Shown here: one piece after another, positions 8,928 to 17,663 of the stretch
Layout of the letters: each line of letters begins with the position of its first letter
Position numbering within the stretch: the stretch's first letter is position 1
Source: Pantanalinema sp. GBBB05
GTDB taxonomy: Bacteria > Cyanobacteriota > Cyanobacteriia > Leptolyngbyales > Leptolyngbyaceae
Length of the DNA stretch: 54,715 bases
Direction of reading: 5' to 3'
Assembly: GCA_016743235.1 (NCBI GenBank)
Contig: VRZD01000044.1
Coordinates: 1-54,715, forward strand
Notes under the pieces: model-generated
Databases searched by the model: none
The model's input: the letters and a program-made list of their open reading frames with translations, nothing else
Told to the model about the DNA's origin: nothing
Translations under genes and position numbers: made by a program

Positions 8928-9677
8928 ATGATTGGGCATCGCTGGATCGCTAGAGTAAGGACGCATCTTTTGAGAGCCTGGCTAGGTTTGCTATTAGTCG
9001 TTGTTCTAGCTAGTTGCTCGCGCCCCGATTTTGTGGCGTTATCCGGTTATATTCCTGGTTATGTTGCCGATTCTGAGGTCAATACCTGGCAACAGATTGG
9101 GCAGACGACGACCGATTATGTAATCAAAGCACCAACGGGTACAGCCCCCGCGACTGGTTGGACCACGATCGTGGCATTACATCCAGCCGGTGGCAATGGT
9201 CAGGGGATGGTTCAAGCATTTGAACGCTTGCCGAATCCGCCCGAAGCACTGATTTTGGCACCGACGATCGCGGATCAATCTGGGATGACTTATGATGCCG
9301 CCGCCATTATCACCCACACGATTTTAGAAAAGATTAAAGCTGAATATCCAATTAATCCCCAGCAAATTGTCGTGTTTGGCTATTCCCAAGGCGGCGCGAC
9401 CGCTTCCGTTTATGCCCAACGCTATCCCGAAGGTGTTGCCGGAGTGGCAATCACTGGTGCACCCGTATTAGCGTATCCTCGCCAAAATGCCCCTAACTTG
9501 AAGTATGCGATCGGGGTCGGTGAGAATGATCCTCGCAAGGAACCGGCTACCACCTTTGCCCAAGAACTGAAACAGCGTAACTATCCGGTGGAGTTTGAAG
9601 TGATTCCTGGAATTGGGCATGAATTTGCGCCGCAATATCTCGATATGGTGCTGTCGCTCGTGAGTAATGTCCAGTAA
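8928..9677 (+). CDS. Alpha/beta-hydrolase lipoprotein (carboxylesterase type)
   Basis: 249 residues. It begins with a lipoprotein signal: a basic N terminus, a hydrophobic core and the lipobox LASC, giving Cys29 or so as the lipidated residue. The nucleophile elbow is GYSQGG, preceded by an AVI-type region and followed by a late GIGHEFAP His, as in the phospholipase/carboxylesterase (poly-hydroxybutyrate depolymerase-like) group. It probably hydrolyses esters in the periplasm or at the outer face of a membrane. A GAGG site lies 5 nt before the ATG. A second hydrolase gene follows 84 bp on and may be co-transcribed. Confidence 0.8.
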   Translation: MIGHRWIARVRTHLLRAWLGLLLVVVLASCSRPDFVALSGYIPGYVADSEVNTWQQIGQTTTDYVIKAPTGTAPATGWTTIVALHPAGGNGQGMVQAFERLPNPPEALILAPTIADQSGMTYDAAAIITHTILEKIKAEYPINPQQIVVFGYSQGGATASVYAQRYPEGVAGVAITGAPVLAYPRQNAPNLKYAIGVGENDPRKEPATTFAQELKQRNYPVEFEVIPGIGHEFAPQYLDMVLSLVSNVQ

Positions 9678-9761
9678 ATGAATGGTAATTGGGAAGCTCG
9701 CTAGATTGGCAGGGCAGCGTAAAACATGATTCAATCAAGGGCGATCGTTCTGTGACTTGCT

Positions 9762-10646
9762 ATGACTCCAGCCGATAGTTTGCCCCAACTTCATGCCCAG
9801 CGGCACACTCTAAAATTGCCTCACATCCACCTGTCGTATATAGAGTGGTTGCAAGGGGATGAACCTGTGTTATTTCTGCATGGACTGGCAGATAATGCGA
9901 TGGTCTGGGCTAGTGCGGGGGAATGCTTGCGCGATCGCTATCATAGCGTTGCGCTCGATTTGCGCGGACACGGGGATAGTAGTAAACCCGAGCAAGGGTA
10001 TTCCTGTACCGATGTCATTACGGATCTGAATGCGTTAATGCAGCATCTTGGCTGGACTTCCGCTCATGTTGTAGCGCACTCCTGGGCAGCAAAAGTCGCC
10101 TTAGTGTGGGCACGGCAACAACCCGATCGAGTCCGGAGTTTAGTTCTGGTAGACCCCGCCTTTATCAATAAAATGCCCGGTTGGATGCGGCTAACGTTTC
10201 CCTTGTTTTATCGGGTTCTGTCGTTCCTACGCACGATCGGTCCGTTTGAGACTTACGAACAGGCAGAAGCTCAGGCAAAGCAATTGAAGCAATATCGCGG
10301 TTGGAGTCCATTACAACAACTGGCGTTTCAGTCTGGGACGGAACAGAAGCCGAATGGACAATGGGGCAGTAAGTTCGTCGTGCAGGCGAGGGATGGTGTG
10401 TTTGAAGACGTGCTGAGTGTAGCGGCTCTGACGCAATCTCTCGACCTGCCGATCTTATTAATTCAGCCAGAACTCGGATTAAATCGCACTTCCCGGCATT
10501 TGCAACCCTACCGCCGCTATTTAACCAATCTCACGATCCAAAAAGTCGTAGGCAATCATTGGTGCTTTCTAGGCGAACCAGCAGCGTTTAATCAAGCGAT
10601 CGTCACCTTCCTTGATCGACAGCGTCAGCCTCAAATTGAGGGTTAA
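9762..10646 (+). CDS. Alpha/beta hydrolase (haloalkane dehalogenase/epoxide hydrolase-like)
   Basis: 294 residues, no signal peptide. The oxyanion hole segment FLHGLADNAMVW, the strand-helix DLRGHGDSSKP and the nucleophile elbow AHSWAAK (Ser in place, Ala for the usual first Gly) are clear. The catalytic His is probably that of VVGNHWCFLGEP near the C terminus. The fold is certain; the substrate is not. It lies downstream of the lipoprotein hydrolase on the same strand. Confidence 0.8.
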   Translation: MTPADSLPQLHAQRHTLKLPHIHLSYIEWLQGDEPVLFLHGLADNAMVWASAGECLRDRYHSVALDLRGHGDSSKPEQGYSCTDVITDLNALMQHLGWTSAHVVAHSWAAKVALVWARQQPDRVRSLVLVDPAFINKMPGWMRLTFPLFYRVLSFLRTIGPFETYEQAEAQAKQLKQYRGWSPLQQLAFQSGTEQKPNGQWGSKFVVQARDGVFEDVLSVAALTQSLDLPILLIQPELGLNRTSRHLQPYRRYLTNLTIQKVVGNHWCFLGEPAAFNQAIVTFLDRQRQPQIEG

Positions 10647-10789
10647 CCTGGCTGTTCAAGCATCACGACTAACGTTTACCAATCATCGAAAACTGAAGCT
10701 GACAGCTTGGCAGGTTACAAGTCGATCGCCACTTTGCAAAACCCTATCTTTTATTCCTGGAAAGTAATTAAGCCTGATAGAATTGCCGC

Positions 10790-11587
10790 ATGTATGACAA
10801 CGTGTGTAAGTTCCTTGCCGAAAGCTACAGTCAGGACTTTGCCCAATGGCTCTTAGGCGAACCCATGGGCTTGACTCAACTAAGTCCGTCTGAGTTTCAG
10901 ACCCAACCTGACCCAGAAATTCCTTTTCGGATGGCGGATTATCGTCTCCGGGTTTATCGCCGCTATCCTACTCAGGCGATGCGGCAAGTGGTCATTTATC
11001 TCAAACCGACTGGTTCAGAGCTGGTACAGCAAACGGTGTTTGAACTGCCAAGTACCCGTCATGAGTTTGAAGTGATTCGGTTATGGGAAGTGCCGACAAC
11101 AGAGCTGTTGCCGTTTCCAGGATTGTTACCGCTGGCAATCTTGAGCCGCAGTGATGATAAAGCCCAAACACTCCAGCAAATCGGGCAACGGATTGAAACA
11201 TTACCTGATCGAGTCGCGAAAAGTAATGTGACGGCGGCAACTTCGGTACTGGCAGGATTAGTATTGGAGAAAGCAATAATTCAGCAAATTTTGCGGGAGG
11301 AGATTGTGCAAGAGTCAGTAATTTACCAGGATATTCTGCAACAAGGGCTGCAACAAGGGCTGCAACAAGGGCTGCAACAAGGGCTGCAACAAGGGCTGCA
11401 ACAGGGATTAGAGCGCGAGACAGCCCTGGTGATTCGGCTGCTTAATCGGCGTTTTGGCACTCTAACAGCAGAGATAGAAGCTCGCATTCGATCGCTCTCC
11501 ATTGAGCAACTAGAAGCCTTAGGCGAAGCGTTGCTAGATTTTACCCAACCAGATGCGTTAACCACATGGTTAGAACACAACGCCTAA
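10790..11587 (+). CDS. DUF4351 / Rpn-like protein with truncated nuclease core
   Basis: 265 residues. It matches the cyanobacterial Rpn/PD-(D/E)XK family that starts MYDNVCKFLAE and ends in a DUF4351 domain (LLNRRFGTLTAEIEARIRSLS to LDF). In the relatives I remember, about 30 residues holding the first catalytic Asp (an IRAD-like segment and a hydrophobic strand) separate the SPSE and EFQTQPDPE segments; here SPSEFQTQPDPE is continuous. The reading frame is kept, so this looks like an in-frame deletion giving a catalytically dead or altered protein. Before DUF4351 it carries six QQGL repeats (residues about 184-207). Confidence 0.75.
   Translation: MYDNVCKFLAESYSQDFAQWLLGEPMGLTQLSPSEFQTQPDPEIPFRMADYRLRVYRRYPTQAMRQVVIYLKPTGSELVQQTVFELPSTRHEFEVIRLWEVPTTELLPFPGLLPLAILSRSDDKAQTLQQIGQRIETLPDRVAKSNVTAATSVLAGLVLEKAIIQQILREEIVQESVIYQDILQQGLQQGLQQGLQQGLQQGLQQGLERETALVIRLLNRRFGTLTAEIEARIRSLSIEQLEALGEALLDFTQPDALTTWLEHNA
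11339..11410 (+). repeat. 12-bp in-frame tandem repeat
   Basis: CAACAAGGGCTG occurs five times without a mismatch (11339-11398), followed by one degenerate copy CAACAGGGATTA. Each unit encodes QQGL. The perfect DNA identity suggests recent slippage and a copy number that may vary between strains. Confidence 0.95.
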
Positions 11588-11914
11588 TCAGTGGGATCGT
11601 CCCTGGACACAAGCAATTGCCGTTTAGAAAAAAACTTAAGGCTGTCCGCAGAACTGCACTGTAACACCGCGATCGCTCTCTACTTTAGCGCCTGAAGCAG
11701 TAGCACAGCCCGAAAGGCTAGCAACCTCGTGCTAGCTCGATGACAACATTCATGATGATTGGTCATGGTAATTAAAAAGGGCAGGTTCAGCCAGACCTAT
11801 TGCCTAAAATGGCAACATCATCAGCAAAACCTGCCTCCATTGGAATATTGCTCAATCTCTCATTTCCATACCTCCTAATTTCTAGGGGAAATGGAAGGCA
11901 AGGACGAGGGGTGG
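11588..11914. other. Non-coding gap between convergent genes
   Basis: No gene seen. It contains a 7-bp stem GCTAGCA/TGCTAGC with a 6-nt loop at 11717-11736, and a longer-range inverted pair GGCAGGTT (11780) and AACCTGCC (11828). Either could be part of transcript ends; neither is followed by a T-run. Confidence 0.4.
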
Positions 11915-12469
11915 TTAGCTCACACCTAAGAGTTCCACATCAAACAACAGGGTGGAGTTAGGCGGAATTGGACCAATGCCACGACTGCCATAACCCAGTT
12001 CGGGAGGAATGACTAACTGGCGCTGACCACCTACTTTCATACTGCCAACCCCTTCGTCCCAGCCTTTAATCACTTGACCTACGCCAATCTGAAACTCGAA
12101 CGGTTGACCCCGATCGCGAGAACTATCAAACTTTGTGCCATCCTGTAATGTGCCGGTATAGTGCACCTTCACCCGTTGACCGGTGGTGGGAGTTGCCCCT
12201 GTACCTTCCACAATATCCGTGTATTGCAACCCAGATTCTGTTGTAGTCATGGTTTTTGTTGTTTCACTTGTTGTTGTTGCGGCATCGGCGACCAATGTTG
12301 GTGCTTCTGCGATCGGCGATTGAGCTTGAACGACCGTTGTTGCTGTTGGAGCAACCGTCGTTGGCAGTTGATCCGCCAGGGCTGAACCACGATCGCCCAG
12401 CAGTTGGGATACGACCAGCACCAGCACACAAGCCAGCATCACGCCTAAACTGATTAAAATTTCCTTCAA
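11915..12469 (-). CDS. FKBP-type peptidyl-prolyl cis-trans isomerase, exported or membrane-anchored
   Basis: 184 residues. One N-terminal hydrophobic segment (about residues 4-24) is followed by a Thr/Ala-rich linker and a C-terminal FKBP domain: VHYTGTLQDGTKFDSSRDRGQPFEF, GQVIKGWDEGVGSMKVGG and IPPELGYGSRG. The FK506-pocket aromatic, Asp and Trp positions are kept, so isomerase activity is likely, in the periplasm or thylakoid lumen. The start codon is TTG at 12469: AGGAGG lies 6 nt before it, while the next Met at 12439 has no comparable site and would cut into the hydrophobic segment. Confidence 0.9.
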   Translation of the reverse strand: MKEILISLGVMLACVLVLVVSQLLGDRGSALADQLPTTVAPTATTVVQAQSPIAEAPTLVADAATTTSETTKTMTTTESGLQYTDIVEGTGATPTTGQRVKVHYTGTLQDGTKFDSSRDRGQPFEFQIGVGQVIKGWDEGVGSMKVGGQRQLVIPPELGYGSRGIGPIPPNSTLLFDVELLGVS

Positions 12470-12555
12470 AGTAACCCTCCTAATCAGAAATCCATGATCC
12501 AGTGATCACGGCTGATGGCTCGTTGTTCATTGTTCATTGTACAAAGCCTGTCGAT

Positions 12556-12670
12556 CGAGGAGTGAGATGGCGAGGGTAGGGAAGGTGAGGGAACTGAGGA
12601 AGGAGGTAGGGAAGACCCTGAGGCTTAGTGTTTTCTCCCCATCTCCCCATCCCTCTATCTCCCTATCTCT
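12556..12670. repeat. Purine-rich/pyrimidine-rich intergenic repeat, copy A
   Basis: About 60 nt of G/A-rich sequence (GAGGGTAGGGAAGGTGAGG-like) is followed by a pyrimidine arm (TCTCCCCATCTCCCC-like), so that the two can fold on each other. The distal arm runs into the end of the HAD gene and supplies its last codons and TAG stop. Related elements lie at 14707 and 21408. Confidence 0.7.
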
Positions 12671-13433
12671 CACAACTGGCTAGCAACTGTCGCGCGAGTG
12701 CCAAATCAAAATAAGTGGCATTGCCGACATCACCGGACTGCACCTGGAACGGACGATCAGGTTCGCCTAAATGATCCACGACTAGCAACGCTCCCGTGAA
12801 ATCATGGGTTTGGGTGTAGCCATTCATCGTGATCACGGCATGCAATCCCGCTTGACGGGCGGCTGTCCAGCCAGCCTCGGAGTCTTCCAGCACTAAGCAG
12901 TCAGCCAGAGTTAAATCCATGGCTTGTAACACATGGTGATAAACATCGGGAGCGGGTTTCTTGGCTGGCACAATATCGCCGGCGGCAATCACTTCGAACC
13001 AGGTGGGGCTGTCTACTCCTAATGTCGTTTCCAACAACGCCAACACATTATCGGGGGCGCTGGTGGTCGCGATCGCTAACCGAATCCCAGCCTGTCGTGC
13101 TTCTTGCATTAATCGCTTTACCCCCGGACGGAGCGGAATGTTCCCTTCGGCGATTAACTCCCGATAATGTTTCGTCTTGGCTTGATGCAGGGTGGCAGCC
13201 CAGGTAGTAATTTCCTCAGTAGGCTGAAACTCGGGGTAAGCGGTGTTCCGGTACAGTTGAATCCGTTCTTTCCCGCCTGCTACTTGCAGCAACGAACCAT
13301 ATAATTCCTCTGACCACTCCCACGCTAAACCCGCTGCCGCAAAGGCACGGTTAAATGCCACTCGATGGGCATCGCGCTCGGTATCCGCGATCGTGCCATC
13401 GACATCAAAAATCAACGCTTGCAGACTACTCAT
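12663..13433 (-). CDS. HAD-superfamily hydrolase, CbbY-type
   Basis: 256 residues with motif I FDVDGTIADTERDAHR, a CbbY-like cap domain (WSEELYGSLLQVAGGKERI), motif II IATTSA, the motif III Lys in PAKKPAPDVYHHVL and motif IV LEDSEAGW. CbbY proteins act on sugar phosphates such as xylulose-1,5-bisphosphate or remove phosphate from related compounds; which applies here is not visible. It overlaps the upstream AI-2E-family gene by 4 bp (ATGA), so the two are translationally coupled. Its stop codon lies inside a purine/pyrimidine repeat element. Confidence 0.85.
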   Translation of the reverse strand: MSSLQALIFDVDGTIADTERDAHRVAFNRAFAAAGLAWEWSEELYGSLLQVAGGKERIQLYRNTAYPEFQPTEEITTWAATLHQAKTKHYRELIAEGNIPLRPGVKRLMQEARQAGIRLAIATTSAPDNVLALLETTLGVDSPTWFEVIAAGDIVPAKKPAPDVYHHVLQAMDLTLADCLVLEDSEAGWTAARQAGLHAVITMNGYTQTHDFTGALLVVDHLGEPDRPFQVQSGDVGNATYFDLALARQLLASCER

Positions 13434-14695
13434 GAGCGATCAATGGGATCCTCTGGATTAAATGCTGGATCACTATCCATTGAACCACTCCCCGGTGTCG
13501 CCGGTGGGCGAGATAACTGCGATCGCTCCTCATTCGACAGCAACGACTTTAACCGATACATCGTTTGTTCGGCTGGACTCAGTTTTTCGATTGTTGGATC
13601 CACAATCACTGGATTAGCGGGAACGATCGCCGGAGCAAAAGTCGGTTCGGGTTGTCCAGGGGTGCGATTATTCCAGCGATCGAGGACATCTTCCACCAGC
13701 ACTCGCCGCACCCAGATTTGTACCACTACCATTAACGGAATGGCCAGCAACAATCCCATAAAGCCAAATACGGTCGCAAAAACCACCTGACCAATCAGCG
13801 TTAAAGCGGGGAGCAGGGACACCTGTTGTGCCATGACATAAGGGGTGAGTAAATTACTCTCAAGCTGCTGAATCAGAATATATAACCCTAAGACTAACAA
13901 CGACTTCGCAAAAGGGTTTTCGGGATCTAGTAAGGCGATCAGCATCGGTGGCACTACACTAAATGCCGGACCCAAGTTGGGAATAAAGTTGAGGATTCCC
14001 GCTAACACTCCTTGGGCTAGGGCGGCAGGCACCCCAATCAACGCCAATCCTAAAGTGCTAAAGATTGCCACCACACTCATACTGATTAACGCGCCGACAA
14101 CCCAGCGCCCCAAAGCAACCTCGCATTCTAGTAATACCGCATCCGATCGCCGGCGATAAAACGAGGGAAACAACCGAATAAACCCTTGCCGATACGCTAA
14201 AGGATTCACCAGCATCATGATCCCGAGCACCACAATCAGCAGGAAGTTCAACACTCCGCCTAAGGAACCGGAAAAGATGGCAAACGATCCACCCAATACG
14301 CGATTGGCAACGGGCTGTGCTTGTTCCACCAAATTATCGACGGTGGGAACATAGCTTCTAAACTGACTGGGAATTTGTTGGTTCCAGCTCAACACCAGGT
14401 TATTTAATGCCTGGACTCCTTTCGGGACTAAACTAATCAGGAGCTGAAATTGCTGAATAAATGGTGGCACGATCAGCAAGAAAAAACCAACGATCGACGC
14501 AATCAGAAACCCGATCGACAGCACTACCGCCACCGATCGCCGGAAGCCGACTCGTTCTAATTGCTGTGCCAAGAGATTTAAGCTGTTGGCTAGCACTACA
14601 GCCGCAAAGACCTGTAATAGAATCTGGCGAATTTCCCACAAAACATACAGGGACGCTGCCAGTACCAAAAAACCAATCCAGTTACCCAGTTTCAC
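13430..14695 (-). CDS. AI-2E/PerM-family membrane transporter
   Basis: 421 residues with about eight hydrophobic segments and the family layout: an N-terminal pair of helices, a long amphipathic region, and the C-terminal bundle with ILNFIPNLGPAFSVVPPMLIALL and QQLESNLLTPYVMAQQVSLLP. A hydrophilic tail of about 90 residues follows the last helix. The family includes a Na+/H+ antiporter and proposed AI-2 exporters; in cyanobacteria the substrate is unknown. It starts at GTG 14695 with GGAG 7 nt upstream, and is coupled to the HAD gene by a 4-bp overlap. Confidence 0.87.
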   Translation of the reverse strand: MKLGNWIGFLVLAASLYVLWEIRQILLQVFAAVVLANSLNLLAQQLERVGFRRSVAVVLSIGFLIASIVGFFLLIVPPFIQQFQLLISLVPKGVQALNNLVLSWNQQIPSQFRSYVPTVDNLVEQAQPVANRVLGGSFAIFSGSLGGVLNFLLIVVLGIMMLVNPLAYRQGFIRLFPSFYRRRSDAVLLECEVALGRWVVGALISMSVVAIFSTLGLALIGVPAALAQGVLAGILNFIPNLGPAFSVVPPMLIALLDPENPFAKSLLVLGLYILIQQLESNLLTPYVMAQQVSLLPALTLIGQVVFATVFGFMGLLLAIPLMVVVQIWVRRVLVEDVLDRWNNRTPGQPEPTFAPAIVPANPVIVDPTIEKLSPAEQTMYRLKSLLSNEERSQLSRPPATPGSGSMDSDPAFNPEDPIDRS

Positions 14696-14706
14696 AGATG
14701 AACTCC

Positions 14707-14818
14707 AGAGCGAGACGGGAGAGGATGCCGTGGGGCAGATAGGAAGATCAGGAAGGTCAGGTCGATCAGGAACTGAGGGAGATAGAGAAGACGAGGTAGA
14801 TGAGGTTGAGTCCCCAGA
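14707..14818. repeat. Purine-rich intergenic repeat, copy B (single arm)
   Basis: A G/A-rich tract (GGAAGATCAGGAAGGTCAGG-like, then GAGGGAGATAGAGAAGACGAGG-like units) directly upstream of the AI-2E-family start codon. It resembles the purine arms of the elements at 12556 and 21408 but lacks a clear pyrimidine arm. Confidence 0.5.
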
Positions 14819-14889
14819 ACGTTGATTTCGGTCATTACTGCACTGAAGCTAGCTACAGTGCTCTGTGCTTCACCGTCCACCCACTGGCC

Positions 14890-15090
14890 TTAGTCCTCAG
14901 ATCGTAATTCTTCCCTTTGCTGTTGTCGCCATCGCCACCCGAATAAAATTGCCATTAGTATGCTAGGCGAGCAAATTGCAATTAGCACAGTTGATGTCGT
15001 TCCTGTAACGGGAAGCAACGGACCGCCATACTTAATGGCAAACGACAACAGTGCCGAGAGGATCAAGACTTTAAGAATAAATCCAGCCAT
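14890..15090 (-). CDS. Small membrane protein, 66 aa
   Basis: Two hydrophobic segments (LKVLILSALLSFAIKYGG and STVLIAICSPSILMAILFGW) with a loop between them and a charged tail WRWRQQQREELRSED. The shape is that of a small cyanobacterial two-helix membrane protein. I do not know its function. It is read toward the AI-2E-family gene on the same strand with a 194-bp gap filled by the purine-rich repeat. Confidence 0.55.
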   Translation of the reverse strand: MAGFILKVLILSALLSFAIKYGGPLLPVTGTTSTVLIAICSPSILMAILFGWRWRQQQREELRSED

Positions 15091-15515
15091 CTAGTTAACC
15101 ATGAGCCAATCACTCAGCATTGTCTAATAAGTACGGTCATTCGGATAGACGGTACGGGAATCCCACACTCAGGTGATTGCAACGAATTCTTTACAATGGC
15201 GGTAGAGCGATTGCAGAACCGAAAAGGAGATGGATCTCCGCAGCAAGGACTTGATGGGCAACTAGCTCTTTCTTAGTTCCCTCTCAAGGGAGTTGGGGAA
15301 TCGACTGTTATCAGGATTGAGCGGTGATTTCCCTAAATCTCTTTCAACAAGGGGACTTTAACTGGAAGCTGTGACATCAGGTTAGGGTGCATCCATGCTC
15401 GAAAACTTTGCGATCGCGATAGACAGGGTTGTTGGACCGTTAGTGGGCAGTTGTCAGGCATCTGATGGCTGAGGACTAATGACTGACAACTGATCACGTA
15501 AGGAGCTATCCGCCC
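15091..15515. other. Non-coding region upstream of ftsH
   Basis: No gene seen. It contains the palindrome GGAGATGGATCTCC (15226-15239), and AAGGAG about 10 nt before the ftsH ATG. It probably holds the divergent promoters of ftsH and the 66-aa protein gene. Confidence 0.45.
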
Positions 15516-17459
15516 ATGCCAGTTGAAACTAAAAATAAGCTCCCCATTAAAACGCCCCGACCGAGGCAGTTTGGGGGTGGGTTGCTTGTTCTACTCACGT
15601 TGCTCCTAGTCTTGAACTTTGTCGTGCCGACCTTTGGCGCTCGTCCAGCCCAGATCGCCTACAGCGATTTTGTGGCCCAGGTGCAAGCGGGCAAAGTCGA
15701 TCGGGCATTGGTCAGTCCTGGTCAAATTGAGTTTACGTTGAAGCCAGAGACCACGACCGAGCAAAGTCAGCCGCAAGTTCCCAAGGTGTTTTCCACTACG
15801 CCGATCGCCACTGACTTAGAATTGCCGAAAATTCTGCGGGAGAATGGCGTTGAGTTTGGCGCTCCCCCTCCAAACCGCAATGGCTGGATTGGCACACTTT
15901 TGAGTTGGGTCGTGCCTCCCCTAATTTTCTTTGGCATCTGGGGCTGGATCATCAACCGTCAGGGTGGCGGCAATCCCACTGCGCTGACCGTGGGTAAAAG
16001 TAAAGCTCGCATTTACTCCGAAGGCAGCACTGGGGTGAAATTTACAGATGTTGCTGGAGTCGATGAAGCCAAGACAGAACTCCAGGAGATCGTCGATTTC
16101 CTCAAGAATGCTGATAAATATACCCGTCTAGGCGCCAAGATCCCGAAAGGTGTGCTACTGGTTGGACCGCCAGGAACAGGAAAAACTCTGCTGGCGAAAG
16201 CGATCGCTGGAGAAGCGGGAGTTCCCTTCTTCAGTATCTCTGGTTCTGAGTTTATTGAATTATTTGTCGGGGTGGGTGCTTCCCGCGTTCGGGATCTGTT
16301 CGATCAAGCCAAACAAAAAGCTCCCTGTATCGTCTTCATTGATGAACTCGATGCCCTGGGTAAATCCCGCGCTCAGGGTGGCATGATGGGCGGCAACGAT
16401 GAACGCGAGCAAACCCTGAACCAATTGCTGACCGAAATGGATGGCTTTGATGCTAATACGGGAGTCATCATCATTGCCGCCACTAACCGTCCCGAAGTCC
16501 TTGATCCAGCCTTGCGTCGTCCCGGTCGTTTCGATCGCCAGGTCTTAGTCGATCGCCCTGATAAGATTGGTCGGGAAGCGATTCTGAATGTCCACGCTCG
16601 CACCGTCAAGCTGGCAGAAGATGTCGATTTAAGTAAAATCGCGATTCGCACCCCCGGATTTGCCGGAGCCGATTTAGCCAATTTGGTGAATGAAGCGGCA
16701 CTACTGGCGGCTCGGAATAATCGTCCGTTAGTGATTATGGCAGACTTCAATGAAGCGATCGAACGGGTAATCGCCGGATTGGAGAAAAAATCTCGCATCC
16801 TCAACGACATAGAGAAGAAAGTCGTTGCCTACCACGAAGTTGGTCATGCCATTATTGGCGCATTGATGCCGGGAGCCGGAAAAGTCGAGAAGATCTCGAT
16901 CGTGCCTCGGGGTGCGGGGGCACTGGGTTATACCCTCCAGCTACCCGAAGAAGATCGCTTCTTGATGGCAGAAGATGAAATTCGCGGTCGGATTGCTACC
17001 TTACTGGGTGGACGATCGGCGGAAGAAGTGATCTTCCAGAAAGTCTCAACGGGAGCCAGCGATGACATTCAGAAAGCCACCGATTTGGCAGAACGTACCG
17101 TCACCCTGTATGGCATGAGTGACCAACTGGGTCCGGTTGCTTTCGAGAAACCCCAAGCCCAATTTCTGGAAGGCTATAGTTCACCGCGTCGTGCCGTTAG
17201 CCCGAAAGTGACGGAAGAAATCGATCGGGAAGTGAAGGACATCGTCGATCGGGCACATCACATTGCTCTGACGATTCTGGAGCAAAACCGGGATCTACTG
17301 GAAGAAACCGCCCAGGAACTTTTGCAAACCGAAGTGTTGGAAGGTGATAGCCTGCGAGCCAAGCTGAATCAAGCGATCGCGCCAGCCGAAATGGAAAAAT
17401 GGCTCCTGACTGGAAAACTTCCTGAAGATCTGCAATTGAAGCAAACCACTTTGGTTTAA
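15516..17459 (+). CDS. ftsH: ATP-dependent zinc metalloprotease FtsH
   Basis: A 647-residue membrane AAA+ protease that pulls damaged membrane proteins (in cyanobacteria including photosystem II D1) into its proteolytic chamber. Two transmembrane helices (about 20-42 and 125-147) flank a lumenal or periplasmic loop. The AAA domain has Walker A GPPGTGKT, Walker B CIVFIDELDAL and the second region of homology TNRPEVLDPALRRPGRFDR. The zinc site reads HEVGH rather than the more common HEAGH; both His and the Glu are kept. Cyanobacteria have several FtsH paralogues that form hetero-complexes, and this is one of them; which one is not certain. Confidence 0.95.
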   Translation: MPVETKNKLPIKTPRPRQFGGGLLVLLTLLLVLNFVVPTFGARPAQIAYSDFVAQVQAGKVDRALVSPGQIEFTLKPETTTEQSQPQVPKVFSTTPIATDLELPKILRENGVEFGAPPPNRNGWIGTLLSWVVPPLIFFGIWGWIINRQGGGNPTALTVGKSKARIYSEGSTGVKFTDVAGVDEAKTELQEIVDFLKNADKYTRLGAKIPKGVLLVGPPGTGKTLLAKAIAGEAGVPFFSISGSEFIELFVGVGASRVRDLFDQAKQKAPCIVFIDELDALGKSRAQGGMMGGNDEREQTLNQLLTEMDGFDANTGVIIIAATNRPEVLDPALRRPGRFDRQVLVDRPDKIGREAILNVHARTVKLAEDVDLSKIAIRTPGFAGADLANLVNEAALLAARNNRPLVIMADFNEAIERVIAGLEKKSRILNDIEKKVVAYHEVGHAIIGALMPGAGKVEKISIVPRGAGALGYTLQLPEEDRFLMAEDEIRGRIATLLGGRSAEEVIFQKVSTGASDDIQKATDLAERTVTLYGMSDQLGPVAFEKPQAQFLEGYSSPRRAVSPKVTEEIDREVKDIVDRAHHIALTILEQNRDLLEETAQELLQTEVLEGDSLRAKLNQAIAPAEMEKWLLTGKLPEDLQLKQTTLV

Positions 17460-17479
17460 GCCTGTAGAATGCTAGGCGG

Positions 17480-17520
17480 CGATTCGGGAGAGCATGGCTA
17501 ATTACCAACTCTCCCGATTG
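17480..17520 (+). terminator. Hairpin after ftsH
   Basis: A perfect 9-bp stem TCGGGAGAG/CTCTCCCGA with a 16-nt loop starts about 20 bp after the ftsH stop. No T-run follows, so termination is inferred from position. Confidence 0.45.
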
Positions 17521-17527
17521 CTAGAAT

Positions 17528-17541
17528 AGTACATATGTTCT
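17528..17541 (+). promoter_or_regulatory. LexA-type box in a convergent gap
   Basis: AGTACATATGTTCT, within TAGTACATATGTTCTA, fits the cyanobacterial LexA consensus RGTACNNNDGTWCB at every position. It lies between the ends of ftsH and the FadE-like gene, where no known promoter is expected. See the matching finding. Confidence 0.45.
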
Positions 17542-17578
17542 AAAATAATGGGAAGCGCGATCGTCCGTTGGCTAATGG

Positions 17579-17608
17579 GGGCGATCGTTTTTTATGAAAA
17601 AATCGCCC
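17579..17608. terminator. Hairpin between convergent ftsH and fadE
   Basis: GGGCGAT and ATCGCCC enclose an inner TTTTTT/AAAAAA pairing, giving a long stem with a two-base bulge. It could end transcripts from both sides, but neither side has a distal T-run. Confidence 0.4.
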
Positions 17609-17663
17609 TGGATGGTCTACATCGGGCGATCGTGGGTGATACTCTCTACAGTTGTGAATGGTG

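Noticed and set aside
14692..14880. 62-codon minus-strand frame over the purine-rich repeat
   Set aside because: It is mostly a translation of low-complexity repeat DNA and overlaps the upstream region of the AI-2E-family gene.
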